DNA from: Luteipulveratus mongoliensis
GTDB taxonomy: Bacteria; Actinomycetota; Actinomycetes; Actinomycetales; Dermatophilaceae
DNA length: 64,000 nt
NCBI RefSeq assembly: GCF_001190945.1
Contig: NZ_CP011112.1
Span: 3,472,001 to 3,536,000 of the forward strand
Reading direction: 5' to 3'
Within the stretch, counting starts at the first letter, position 1, and every line of letters begins with the position of its first letter. The notes under the pieces were generated by a model that did not search any database, was not told the DNA's origin, and saw nothing but the letters and a program-made list of their open reading frames with translations. This document shows positions 40,964-49,411 of this stretch, piece after piece. A program made the position numbers and the translations under genes.

Positions 40964-42328
40964 GTGGAGCGTACGAAGTTCACCGTCAATGGCCGGGACT
41001 ACACCACCCCTGGGGTTCCGGTGGTGGTGATCTGTATCGATGGCAGTGAGCCGGACTACCACCTCGAGGCGATCAAGGCCGGACAGATGCCATGGCTGGC
41101 GAATGTCCTTGCCGGCCAAGGCAGCTCGTGGGAGGCGCACTGCGCGATGCCCGCGCTGACCAACCCGAACAACGTGTCCATCGCCACCGGTCACCCACCA
41201 GCCGTGCACGGCATCAGCGGCAACTACATCTTCGACACCGCCACCGGGCAGGAGGTGCTGATGAACGACAAGAAGTTCCTGCGCGCACCGACGGTGTTCG
41301 CGGCCGCGAACGAGGCGGGTCTGGATGTCGTGGTCGTGACCGCGAAGGACAAGCTGCGCCGGTTGCTGGGTGCGGGTCTGGTCGAGGACGGACCCAGCCT
41401 GGCCGGCACCGGTGAGTTCGTCGCGCCGACCCGGCACGGGATCTGCTTCTCGGCCGAGAAGGCCGACCAGGCCACCGTCGCCGACAACGGCATCGAGGGT
41501 GTCCTGGAGCTGGTGGGCAAACCTTTGCCGCAGGTCTACTCCGCCGACCTGTCGGAGTTCGCTCTGGCCGCCGGGGTGCAGATCCTGAAGGATCGTGGCG
41601 CGGACCTGATGTACCTGTCGCTGACCGACTACATCCAGCACAAGAACGCGCCCGGCACCGAGACGGCCAACGCGTTCTACGAGATGATCGACCGTTACGC
41701 CGCCGCGCTCGAGGAGCTCGGCGCGATCGTGATCCTCACGGCCGACCACGGCATGAGCGCCAAGTCCGACGCCACCGGCAAGGCCAACGTGCTGTTCGTG
41801 GAGGATGAGGTCCGCACCATCCTGGGCACCAGCGACATCGAACCCGGCACCGACGGGCTGCGCGTGATCCTCCCGATCACCGATCCCTACACCGTGCACC
41901 ACGGGGCGCTGGGCTCCTTCGCCAGCATCTACCTGCCCGACGGGGTCGACCGGGACGCCACGATCGAAGCCTTGCGCGCCCTGGAGGGCGTACAAGAGGC
42001 CTACGGGCGCGAAGAAGCGGCGGAGCGTTTCTCCCTCCCGCCCGACCGGATCGGCGACATCGTCGTCCTCGGCGAGGCCGGCACCGCCATCGGACGCTAC
42101 GCCGCCTGGCACGACCTCACCGGCCTGGACGCCCCCTTGCGCTCCCACGGCGCACTCGGCGAGCTGCAGATCCCCTTCATCATCAACCGCGCCCTGCCCC
42201 GACCCGACCTCCTGGACGAGCCCTACGGCCAACCCGCCTACCTACACAACTACGACGCCTTCTGGGTAGGAACCACCCTCACCAGCCAGCACGAGCTCAG
42301 CTCGGCGAACTCTGACTCGATCGCCTAG
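40964..42328 (+). CDS. phnA: Phosphonoacetate hydrolase (copy 2)
   Basis: Second C-P hydrolase, 454 residues, with all metal and catalytic residues present: Asp26, Thr66, Asp222, His226, Asp261, His262 and His395. The GTG start follows AGGAG by six bases, and the leader of copy 1 is identical here. About 94% identical in protein to copy 1. Substitutions are scattered outside two perfectly conserved DNA blocks and cluster in 230-300 and at the C-terminus. Unlike copy 1 it is not followed by transporter or dehydrogenase genes but by a secreted beta-helix protein. Having two functional-looking copies may raise dosage or split substrates such as 2-phosphonopropionate analogues. Confidence 0.95.
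   Translation: MERTKFTVNGRDYTTPGVPVVVICIDGSEPDYHLEAIKAGQMPWLANVLAGQGSSWEAHCAMPALTNPNNVSIATGHPPAVHGISGNYIFDTATGQEVLMNDKKFLRAPTVFAAANEAGLDVVVVTAKDKLRRLLGAGLVEDGPSLAGTGEFVAPTRHGICFSAEKADQATVADNGIEGVLELVGKPLPQVYSADLSEFALAAGVQILKDRGADLMYLSLTDYIQHKNAPGTETANAFYEMIDRYAAALEELGAIVILTADHGMSAKSDATGKANVLFVEDEVRTILGTSDIEPGTDGLRVILPITDPYTVHHGALGSFASIYLPDGVDRDATIEALRALEGVQEAYGREEAAERFSLPPDRIGDIVVLGEAGTAIGRYAAWHDLTGLDAPLRSHGALGELQIPFIINRALPRPDLLDEPYGQPAYLHNYDAFWVGTTLTSQHELSSANSDSIA
41250..41649 (+). repeat. 400-bp perfect inverted repeat within phnA copy 2
   Basis: Exact reverse complement of 5373-5772. The identity stops at a GGG-CAG versus GGC-GAG difference on the left and an AACGCG versus AACGCC difference on the right. 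The inverted orientation means recombination here would invert the roughly 35-kb interval. Confidence 0.92.
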
Positions 42329-42384
42329 CCATCCACACCACTCGCTAGACGCACTCATCATCGATCTCCTCAGGAGCCGCTGGC

Positions 42385-43887
42385 ATGCGCATACACATCG
42401 CCTTAACACTGTCCCTCGTGGCGGCTCTCGCCCTGGCCACAGCTGGGATCGTGTCGCCGGGTCCGGCGGCTGCTAGGCCGCGGACGGTCTACGTGGACTG
42501 CTCGGGTGGTTCGCCGGGCCTCCATTCGCTGGCGGAGGTGAATGCCCTCACTCTGCGGCCGGGCACGCAGGTGTTGTTCAAGCGTGGGACTCGTTGTGTG
42601 GGGACGTTCGCGCCGAGGGGTGCGGGGGCGCCGGGTGCTCCGATCCGGATCGGGGCGTACGGCTCCGGAGCGCGGCCAGTGATCGATGGCAACGGTGCAC
42701 CGGATGCGGTGCTGCTGCAGAACACTCAGTGGATCGAGGTGCGTGACCTGGAGGTCACCAACGCCGCGAACCCGGGTGGCAACCGACGCGGCGTGCACGT
42801 CCGGTTGAGTGACTACGGGACGGGTCGGCACTACGTGCTGCAGAACCTGTACATCCACGACATCTGGGGCGATGACACCAAGAGCACCTCGGGCAGCGAC
42901 GGGATCTTGTTCTCCGTCGTCGGTGACGTCCGGGCGAGCGCGTTCGATGACGTACGCGTGACCGGCAACACAGTCAAGGGCGTGAACCGCGGCGGCATCC
43001 GGTTGGTGACCTCGGAGTGGGAGCAGCGTCCTGAGGTCGGCTCCACCGGGCCGGTCACCAAGCCGTGGACGGCCAATACCCGGATCGTGGTGAGCGGCAA
43101 CCAGGTGTCCGACGTGGGCGGCGACGGCATCGTCATCCTGACCGCACGGAACGCTCTGGTCGAGCACAACCGGATCGATGGCTTCCAGCGCCGGTCCGCG
43201 GGCTACAACGCGGGGATGTGGCCGTGGAACTCCGACGGGACGACGTTCCGCTACAACGAGGTCTCCGGTGGTGAGACGACCCGTGACGGGATGGCGTTCG
43301 ACGTCGACCAGGGCACGGACAGAACGGTTTTCGAGTACAACTACAGCCACGACAACGCCGGCGGCTTCGTGCTGCTGTGCAACGCGACCGGCCGTGTCGC
43401 GAACGCGGTGGTGCGCTACAACGTCAGCCAGAACGACGTGTTCCGTGGTGTCGAGATGTGCTCGGGTGGGATCGAGAGCGCGCACGTGTACAACAACACG
43501 ATCTACGTCGGCCCGGGCCGCTCGATGACGGTGATCAACGAGAACACGACCGCACCGCACCATGTCCGGTTCGACAACAACATCGTGGTCAAGACCGGCG
43601 ACGGGACCGCCAACCTGCGCCTGCAGCCCGGCACCGCGGTCAGTCCGACGCACAACACGTTCGTCAACGTCGCCGGTGTCGAGTCCAACCCGGGCGGCTC
43701 GACCGCTGACCCGCTGCTGGTCGCGCCAGGCATCGGCCCGGCCGGATACCGTCTGCGGGCCGGCTCACCGGCGACCGACGCCGGAACCGTCATCGCGGAC
43801 AACGGCGGACGCGACTTCTACGGCAACCGCGTGCCCCGGGACCACGCGCCGAACATCGGCGCCTACGAAGGTCGTGGCGTCAGCTGA
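42385..43887 (+). CDS. Secreted right-handed parallel beta-helix protein
   Basis: Exported protein of 500 residues with a signal peptide (hydrophobic 4-24, cleavage near PAAA at 30). The rest is a pectate-lyase-like beta-helix, with stacked repeats such as WIEVRDLEVTNA, VVSGNQVSDVGGDGIVI, VEHNRIDGF and FRYNEVSGG. Proteins of this type are often polysaccharide lyases, epimerases or glycosidases, but I see no family-specific active site. AGGAG precedes the ATG by about nine bases. Only 56 bases separate it from phnA copy 2, so it may share its promoter, which would tie an extracellular glycan-active protein to phosphonate use. Confidence 0.85.
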   Translation: MRIHIALTLSLVAALALATAGIVSPGPAAARPRTVYVDCSGGSPGLHSLAEVNALTLRPGTQVLFKRGTRCVGTFAPRGAGAPGAPIRIGAYGSGARPVIDGNGAPDAVLLQNTQWIEVRDLEVTNAANPGGNRRGVHVRLSDYGTGRHYVLQNLYIHDIWGDDTKSTSGSDGILFSVVGDVRASAFDDVRVTGNTVKGVNRGGIRLVTSEWEQRPEVGSTGPVTKPWTANTRIVVSGNQVSDVGGDGIVILTARNALVEHNRIDGFQRRSAGYNAGMWPWNSDGTTFRYNEVSGGETTRDGMAFDVDQGTDRTVFEYNYSHDNAGGFVLLCNATGRVANAVVRYNVSQNDVFRGVEMCSGGIESAHVYNNTIYVGPGRSMTVINENTTAPHHVRFDNNIVVKTGDGTANLRLQPGTAVSPTHNTFVNVAGVESNPGGSTADPLLVAPGIGPAGYRLRAGSPATDAGTVIADNGGRDFYGNRVPRDHAPNIGAYEGRGVS

Positions 43888-43940
43888 GGAGGCAGCCACA
43901 CCAGACGCACGCCCATTGCGCGACGCAACGGAGGACCGCT

Positions 43941-45261
43941 ATGGCTTCGCCCGCGACTCTCGACGGCCGGGCCGTCGCAGCGTTGGACGGGCTGCCGGTC
44001 GACTGGCGGCACAAGGCGATGCCCCCACGCACCTGGGGACAGCGGGCCGCCGATGTCGTCGCACTGGGCCTGCGGCTGTCCGATCTTCCGACGCCGTTGC
44101 TGACTCTCAGCCGCGACGCCATGGCGCACAACGAGCAGGTCATGACGTCCTGGCGTCGCGCCCACGCGCTGGACCTGGCTCCGCATGGCAAGACCACCAT
44201 GGCGCCGCAGCTGTGGCGCACCCAGCTGGAGTCGGGCGCCTGGGCGATCACGCTGGCGAACACCGCCCAGCTGGCCGTTGCTCGAGCGTTCGGCTTGAGC
44301 AGGGCGATCGTCGCCAACGCGGTGATTTCCCCGCTGGCTCTTCGCTGGATCGCCGAACAGCTCGCTGCCGACCCCGACTTCGAGCTGTTCGTCTGGGGCT
44401 GACGACGTACGCACGGTCGAGCTCATGGGCGCCGCCCTGCGCGACACCCCGATCGCCGACGCGGGTCGTCTCCAGGTGCTCGTCGAGCTGGGTGCGCCCG
44501 GTGGTCGCACCGGTGCGCGCGATCTGGAGACGGGGCTGGCGGTCGCCGCAGCGGTGCGAAACACACGTTCGCTACGACTCGCGGGCGTCGCCGGATATGA
44601 AGGTGCGTTGTCCCACAGCCGTGAGCACGACGGCCTCCAGGTCGTGGCTCACTACCTGAGCGAGCTGGGCGCCCTGCACCACCTGATCCTCGAGCGCGGG
44701 TGGTACGACGAGCAGCAGCGCCCGATCGTCACGGCCGGTGGCAGCGCCTACTTCGACGTCGTCGCGGCCGTGCTCTCCTCTTGGGCGCCACGGGCCCGCG
44801 TGGTCCTGCGATCCGGCGCCTACCTCGTCCACGACGACGGGTTCTACCGGCACATCTCGCCGCTCGGCGAGCTCCGCCGTACAGACGCACCGACACTCCG
44901 GTCGGCCATGCACGGCTGGGTACGTGTCACCTCGGTGCCCGAGCGCGGCCTGGCACTGTTTGACGCCGGCAAGCGGGACCTGCCGTACGACGAGGGCCTG
45001 CCCGTCCCGCAGCTGCGGCGCGCACCGGTGGCCGGCCAGGCGTCGACGGCACTCGACGGGGCACGCATCACCGCTCTCAATGACCAGCACGGCTTCCTGT
45101 CCTTCGACCCCGAGGTCGACCCGGTCGTGGTGGGCGATGAGCTGAGGCTCGGACTCTCGCACCCGTGCACGGCGTTCGACAAGTGGTCCCTGATCCCGGT
45201 GGTGGACGACGCAGACGCCGCGGACCCTCTCGTCGTGGACCTCGTCCGGACCTGGTTCTGA
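43941..45261 (+). pseudogene. D-threonine aldolase / D-serine dehydratase-like PLP protein, broken by one-base frameshift
   Basis: Fold-type III PLP enzyme (alanine-racemase-like N-terminal domain) of the amino acid deaminase group. The first part (43941-44402) covers PTPLLTLSRDAMAHNEQVM and the PLP-Lys motif APHGKTTMAPQ, and stops after ELFVWG. The second part (from about 44399, in the +1 frame) continues with ADDVRTVELMGAAL, GAPGGRTGARD and YEGALSH. Removing one G from the run of four at 44395-44398 restores one frame of about 440 residues with seamless homology. It is either a recent mutation or a sequencing error; no other damage is seen. GGAGG precedes the ATG. It leads into the D-aminoacylase gene 15 bases on, so the pair may act on D-amino acids or related amines. 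Confidence 0.85.
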
Positions 45262-45276
45262 GAGAGGGCATCTCTC

Positions 45277-46893
45277 ATGCGTGCCGACCTCCTGATCCGC
45301 AACGCTTCGGTCATCGACGGCACCGGTGCGGCGGCCTATGACGCCCACGTGGCCGTCACGGGCGGGCGCATCACCGGGGTGCATCGCACCGCTGGTGACG
45401 TGCCCTCCGCACATCGCACGATCGATGCCGCCGGACGGGTGCTCTGCCCAGGCTTCATCGACATGCACGCGCACTCCGACCTGCAGATCTTGGTCAGCCC
45501 GGAGCACACCAGCAAGGTCAGCCAAGGAGTGACCCTCGAGATCCTCGGCCAGGACGGCCTGTCGTTCGCGCCGTGCGACGACGCCTCGCGCACCGTGCTG
45601 CGCCGACAGGTCGCCGGCTGGAACGGCGAACCCGACGACTTCGACTTCGACTGGGACAGCGTGGCAGGCTACCTCGACCGGCTGGACCGCGGAATCGCTT
45701 GCCACGCAGGCTATCTCGTCCCTCAGGGCACGCTACGACTCATGGTTGTCGGCACGGACGACAGGCGCGCCAGCCCAGCAGAGATCGACCTGATGGTCGG
45801 TCTGCTCGCCGACGGCCTGACCCAGGGCGCACTCGGGATGAGCAGTGGTCTCACCTATCCCCCGGGCATGTTCGCCGACAACGAGGAGCTCGTGCGTCTG
45901 TGCCGGACCGTGGCACAGCACCACGGCTACTACAGCCCACACCATCGTTCGTACGGAGCCGGGGCGATCGCGGCGTACGACGAGATGATCGACGTGGCGC
46001 GACGTTCGGGATGCGACCTGCACCTGACCCACGCCGTGATGAACTTCGCTCCGAACCGCGGTCGCGCCGACGAGCTGCTCGCTCACATCGACGCAGCGAT
46101 CGAGGACGGCGTGAACGTCACGCTCGACACCTATCCCTACCTGCCGGGCTCGACCACGCTCAGCGCGCTGCAGCCGAGCTGGTCCCAGTCCGCAGGACCG
46201 GACGCGTTCCTCGCACGGCTGGACGACCCCGACCTACGAGCACAGATCGCCCATGAGCTGACCCAGGTCGGTACCGACGGGTGCCACGGGTGCGTCACCG
46301 AGTGGTCGACGATCCAGATCAGCGGCGTCCGCAACCCCTCGCTCGCGTCGTACGTCGGCCGCACGATCGAGGACATCGCGACCGAGCAGCGGCGTCCCGG
46401 GGCGGACGTGTTCTTCGACGTGCTCGGCGAGGACCAGCTGGCGACCACGATCCTGCAGCACGTCGGACACGAGGAGAACGTGCAGACGATCATGCAGCAC
46501 CGGACCCACTGCGGCGGCTCGGACTCGATCCTCGTCGGCGACCGTCCGCACCCGCGAGCCTGGGGCACGTTCCCGCGCTACCTGGCGCGCTACGTGCGTG
46601 AGCTCGGGGTGCTGGACCTCGCCGACTGCGTTCACCACCTCACCGGCCGGCCGGCACGTCGCCTCCGGCTGACCGAGCGCGGGCTGGTGCGTGAGGGGTA
46701 CGCCGCCGATCTGGTCGTCTTCGACCCCGAGACCGTGCAGGACACCGCGACGTTCGAGGAGCCGAAGCAGCAGGCGACCGGCATCGACTGGGTCCTGGTC
46801 GCCGGAGAGCCGGTCATCGACGGCGGACAGCGCACCGACGCGCTCCCCGGACGCGCGATCCGGCGCAACAGCACGGGCGCGGACGTCCGATGA
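45277..46893 (+). CDS. N-acyl-D-amino-acid deacylase (D-aminoacylase) family amidohydrolase
   Basis: Amidohydrolase superfamily protein of 538 residues. It has the metal-binding HxH in GFIDMHAHSD (about 60-70), the GMSSGLTYPPGMFA segment and HLTHAVMNFA of the D-aminoacylase group, and a C-terminal strand LVREGYAADLVVFDP typical of this fold. GAGAGGG precedes the ATG. No signal peptide. It removes N-acyl groups from D-amino acids in known members. Next to phosphonate genes an N-acylated aminophosphonate is conceivable, but nothing in the sequence proves it. Confidence 0.9.
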   Translation: MRADLLIRNASVIDGTGAAAYDAHVAVTGGRITGVHRTAGDVPSAHRTIDAAGRVLCPGFIDMHAHSDLQILVSPEHTSKVSQGVTLEILGQDGLSFAPCDDASRTVLRRQVAGWNGEPDDFDFDWDSVAGYLDRLDRGIACHAGYLVPQGTLRLMVVGTDDRRASPAEIDLMVGLLADGLTQGALGMSSGLTYPPGMFADNEELVRLCRTVAQHHGYYSPHHRSYGAGAIAAYDEMIDVARRSGCDLHLTHAVMNFAPNRGRADELLAHIDAAIEDGVNVTLDTYPYLPGSTTLSALQPSWSQSAGPDAFLARLDDPDLRAQIAHELTQVGTDGCHGCVTEWSTIQISGVRNPSLASYVGRTIEDIATEQRRPGADVFFDVLGEDQLATTILQHVGHEENVQTIMQHRTHCGGSDSILVGDRPHPRAWGTFPRYLARYVRELGVLDLADCVHHLTGRPARRLRLTERGLVREGYAADLVVFDPETVQDTATFEEPKQQATGIDWVLVAGEPVIDGGQRTDALPGRAIRRNSTGADVR

Positions 46894-47049
46894 GCCGCAA
46901 CTCCGACCTACTCCACCATGAACGTCGACCGCCTCACCAAACTCGGCGGCACGGACCCGTCAACACGCCGTCGGCATCACGGACGCCTTCTTGACCTACA
47001 CCCGAATACCGTTCGGACAGTGGGGCTTTCGCCGTCCGAGCGTCGCCAG

Positions 47050-47461
47050 TCACTGATGCGGGAGGCGGTCGAGGGCGCGAAGGTAACGGGACGTCACCAG
47101 CCGCTGAACACCATGCGTGATCGGTCCGCCGACGCGGGCAAGTATCGAGCTCGGCCGCGACGACGCGGCCACCGTGAAAGTGACGCCCCGCTCCGTCCGC
47201 TCCGGCAGGAAGAGCTCCTCACCCGATTCCGGATGACCGACAAGCGTGCCGCGATGGCTCGACGCGTAGCCCGGCCGCTTCGTGCACGCGCCACGACATC
47301 AGTGCCTCAGCCGCCGCCGTCAGGTCGCCGGACCCGATCGGACGTGGCCTGCGAAACGTGCGCCGATCAGGAAGGCCGGGCCACTCTCCGACCACACGTT
47401 CGTACGACAGAGGCAGCGACCTCAACCGGTCAGCATCAACAGAGGTCAGCGGGCGGATCAC
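47050..47461 (-). pseudogene. Decayed DUF1990 gene
   Basis: Reading the minus strand from the ATG at 47461 gives a DUF1990-like N-terminus (LSYERVVGEWPG, IGSGDLTAAAEALMSWRVHE) that stops at about 47219. Another frame continues with GYASSHRGTLVGHPESGEE, then GVTFTVAASSRPSS, RVGGPITHGVQRLV and SRYLRALDRL to a TGA at 47050. The pieces are in the correct family order but are joined with a frame change, and about 35-40 residues normally present between them are missing. It is an inactivated remnant. The rest of 46894-47478 shows no supportable gene. Confidence 0.7.
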
Positions 47462-47478
47462 AGATGGGTGTAGTGCAG

Positions 47479-48054
47479 TCAGGCTTGAGCAGCCTTAGCC
47501 GCGGCCTTGGCGGCCTTCTTGAAGTTGCGGACCTTCTGCAACGACTCCTCATCGACCACATCAGCGACGGAGCGGAAGCTGCCGTCCTCGGCGTACGGCC
47601 CAATGGCCTCACGCCAGCCGTCGTGCTGCACACCCAGCTGCTTGGCCAGCAACGACGCGAAGATCTTCGCTTTCTGCTCACCAAAACCGGGCAGCGCCTT
47701 GAGCCGCTTGAGCAGCTCCGCTGTCGCGGAGGCGGTGGACCAGATCCGCGAGGCATCACCGTCGTACTCATCGCGCACGACCGTGGCTAGCTGCTGCACG
47801 CGGCCGCCCATCGACCGGCCATACCGGTGCACCGCAGGCGGCATCGCACACAGATCGGCGAACGCCTCCGGATCCGCCGCCGCGATCTTGCCCGGATCGA
47901 TCGAGCCGAACCGTTCGACGATCTTGGCCGGACCACGGAACGCGTGCTCCATCGGGAACTGCTGGTCCAGCAGCATCCCGACGAGCAGCCCGAACGGGTC
48001 GGTCGAGAGGATGTCGTCTGCCGCGGGATCCTGGGCGATCTTCAACCTGGCCAT
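47479..48054 (-). CDS. HhH-GPD family base-excision-repair-like protein (TIGR03252 type)
   Basis: Protein of 191 residues. It starts MARLKIAQDPAADDILSTDPFGLLVGMLLDQQFPMEHAF and has the helix-hairpin-helix LKALPGFGEQKAKIFASLLAK near 115-135. The C-terminus is lysine/alanine-rich (FKKAAKAAAKAAQA). This is the uncharacterised actinobacterial HhH-GPD group, related to DNA glycosylases but without a proven activity. The ATG at 48054 is chosen over upstream in-frame starts because conservation begins there. Divergent from the methyltransferase with a 40-base gap. Confidence 0.87.
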   Translation of the reverse strand: MARLKIAQDPAADDILSTDPFGLLVGMLLDQQFPMEHAFRGPAKIVERFGSIDPGKIAAADPEAFADLCAMPPAVHRYGRSMGGRVQQLATVVRDEYDGDASRIWSTASATAELLKRLKALPGFGEQKAKIFASLLAKQLGVQHDGWREAIGPYAEDGSFRSVADVVDEESLQKVRNFKKAAKAAAKAAQA

Positions 48055-48094
48055 GACGGCAGCGTACGACGGCCCGCGGGCGTAACGTCGGCAG

Positions 48095-48853
48095 ATGAGC
48101 TTCGAGGTGCCGGCGGATGCGTACGGGCGGTTCATGGGTCGCTACTCCGAGCCGCTCGCGGTCGAGTTCGCGCGGTGGGCCGACATCCAGCCCGGCCAGA
48201 CGGCGGTGGACGTCGGCGCCGGGACCGGTGCGTTGACGGCCGTGCTGGTCGATCGGCTCGGTGTCGATGCCGTGGCCGCGATCGATCCGTCTCCCCCGTT
48301 CCGAACCGCGCTCCAGGAGCGCTTTCCGGCTCTCGAGGTCCGAGAAGGCGGCGCCGAGCAGCTGCCCTTCGCGGACGATTCCTTCGACCATGCGGTCGCC
48401 CAGCTGGTCGTGCAGTTCATGGACGACCCGACGGCCGGTCTGACCGAGATGGCGCGCGTCACCCGCCCCGGCGGCTGGGTCACGACCTGTGTCTGGGACC
48501 TCGGCACTCCCCGCAGCCCGCTCACTGTGATCTGGCAGGCCGCGCACGACATCGACCCCAGCGCCTCGGACGAGACGGGCCGGGTGGGCGTGCACGACGG
48601 CGATCTCGTCACGGTGTCGGTCGCGGCCGGCCTGGCGGACGTCCAGCAGGCCGAGCTGTCGGTCACGGTCACGCACCCGGACTTCGAGGAGTGGTGGGAG
48701 CCCTACACATTCGGCGTCGGGCCGGCCGGCGCGTACGTCGCGTCGCTGTCTGCCGAGCACCGCGACGCGCTGCGCGACCGGTGCCGCGAGCTGCTGCCCT
48801 CGGGATCGTTCCCGATCACGGCGGTCGCCTGGTCGGCACGCGGCCGAGCCTGA
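48095..48853 (+). CDS. Class I SAM-dependent methyltransferase
   Basis: Methyltransferase of 252 residues. The SAM-binding motif I is AVDVGAGTGALTAVL (about 38-52), the acidic loop follows at AAIDPS, and motif IV is DDSFDHAVAQLVVQFMDDP, as in UbiE/Type-11 methyltransferases. The substrate is unknown. It has no obvious operon partner. Confidence 0.88.
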   Translation: MSFEVPADAYGRFMGRYSEPLAVEFARWADIQPGQTAVDVGAGTGALTAVLVDRLGVDAVAAIDPSPPFRTALQERFPALEVREGGAEQLPFADDSFDHAVAQLVVQFMDDPTAGLTEMARVTRPGGWVTTCVWDLGTPRSPLTVIWQAAHDIDPSASDETGRVGVHDGDLVTVSVAAGLADVQQAELSVTVTHPDFEEWWEPYTFGVGPAGAYVASLSAEHRDALRDRCRELLPSGSFPITAVAWSARGRA

Positions 48854-48872
48854 CGGACCAGACGAGTCATGG

Positions 48873-49289
48873 TCAGTGATGACCGGCGTACTCCTCGCGC
48901 CGCCAGAGCATCACCGCGAGCATCAGCGGGACCATCGCGATGTGTCCGACCATCATCAGGCCGTGACCGCTCAGGACACCCGCCCAGATCAACGGGAAGA
49001 GCAGCACAGGCGCGAACATCGCCGCGCACATCTCGGCCGTGCTGCGCCAGCTGTGGCCGCGCCACCGCATCAGCACTGCCATGCCGACGGACATGTCGAA
49101 CGCCATGAGCAGGTACGCGAGCTCGGGCTGGGTGTCGTACGACGCACGCAGGCCGACTGCCGCCCGCGCCATCCCGAGCACCGCCATCCCGACGAACATC
49201 GCAACGACCATCTCGAGGAGGTGCCGGGCGAGATGACGCCACCCGGCGTGCAGGTGCGCCTGATCTGAAGAGGTGATGGTGGAAGTCAT
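48873..49289 (-). CDS. Small membrane protein of unknown function
   Basis: Protein of 138 residues with four predicted membrane segments (about 24-44, 58-74, 86-104, 110-128) and a His-rich C-terminus (EEYAGHH). Methionine-rich helices (LLEMVVAMFVGMAVLGMA, GLMMVGHIAMVPLMLAVML) are notable and could bind metal or simply pack. I do not recognise a function. Confidence 0.75.
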   Translation of the reverse strand: MTSTITSSDQAHLHAGWRHLARHLLEMVVAMFVGMAVLGMARAAVGLRASYDTQPELAYLLMAFDMSVGMAVLMRWRGHSWRSTAEMCAAMFAPVLLFPLIWAGVLSGHGLMMVGHIAMVPLMLAVMLWRREEYAGHH

Positions 49290-49411
49290 GTCTCGAGCGT
49301 CCAGCGTGGCCGCCCTCCCGCCAACGCTCCAGGACCATCAGGTCGGGAAACTTGGGATACGTGTCTGACGGACACGCGGCGCAAAGCCGCCGACGGTCGT
49401 ACGTTGGGCTC

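Noticed and set aside
46918-47790. A 290-residue plus-strand open frame
   Set aside because: It is antisense to the HhH-GPD gene and to DUF1990 remnants and has no family-like sequence.
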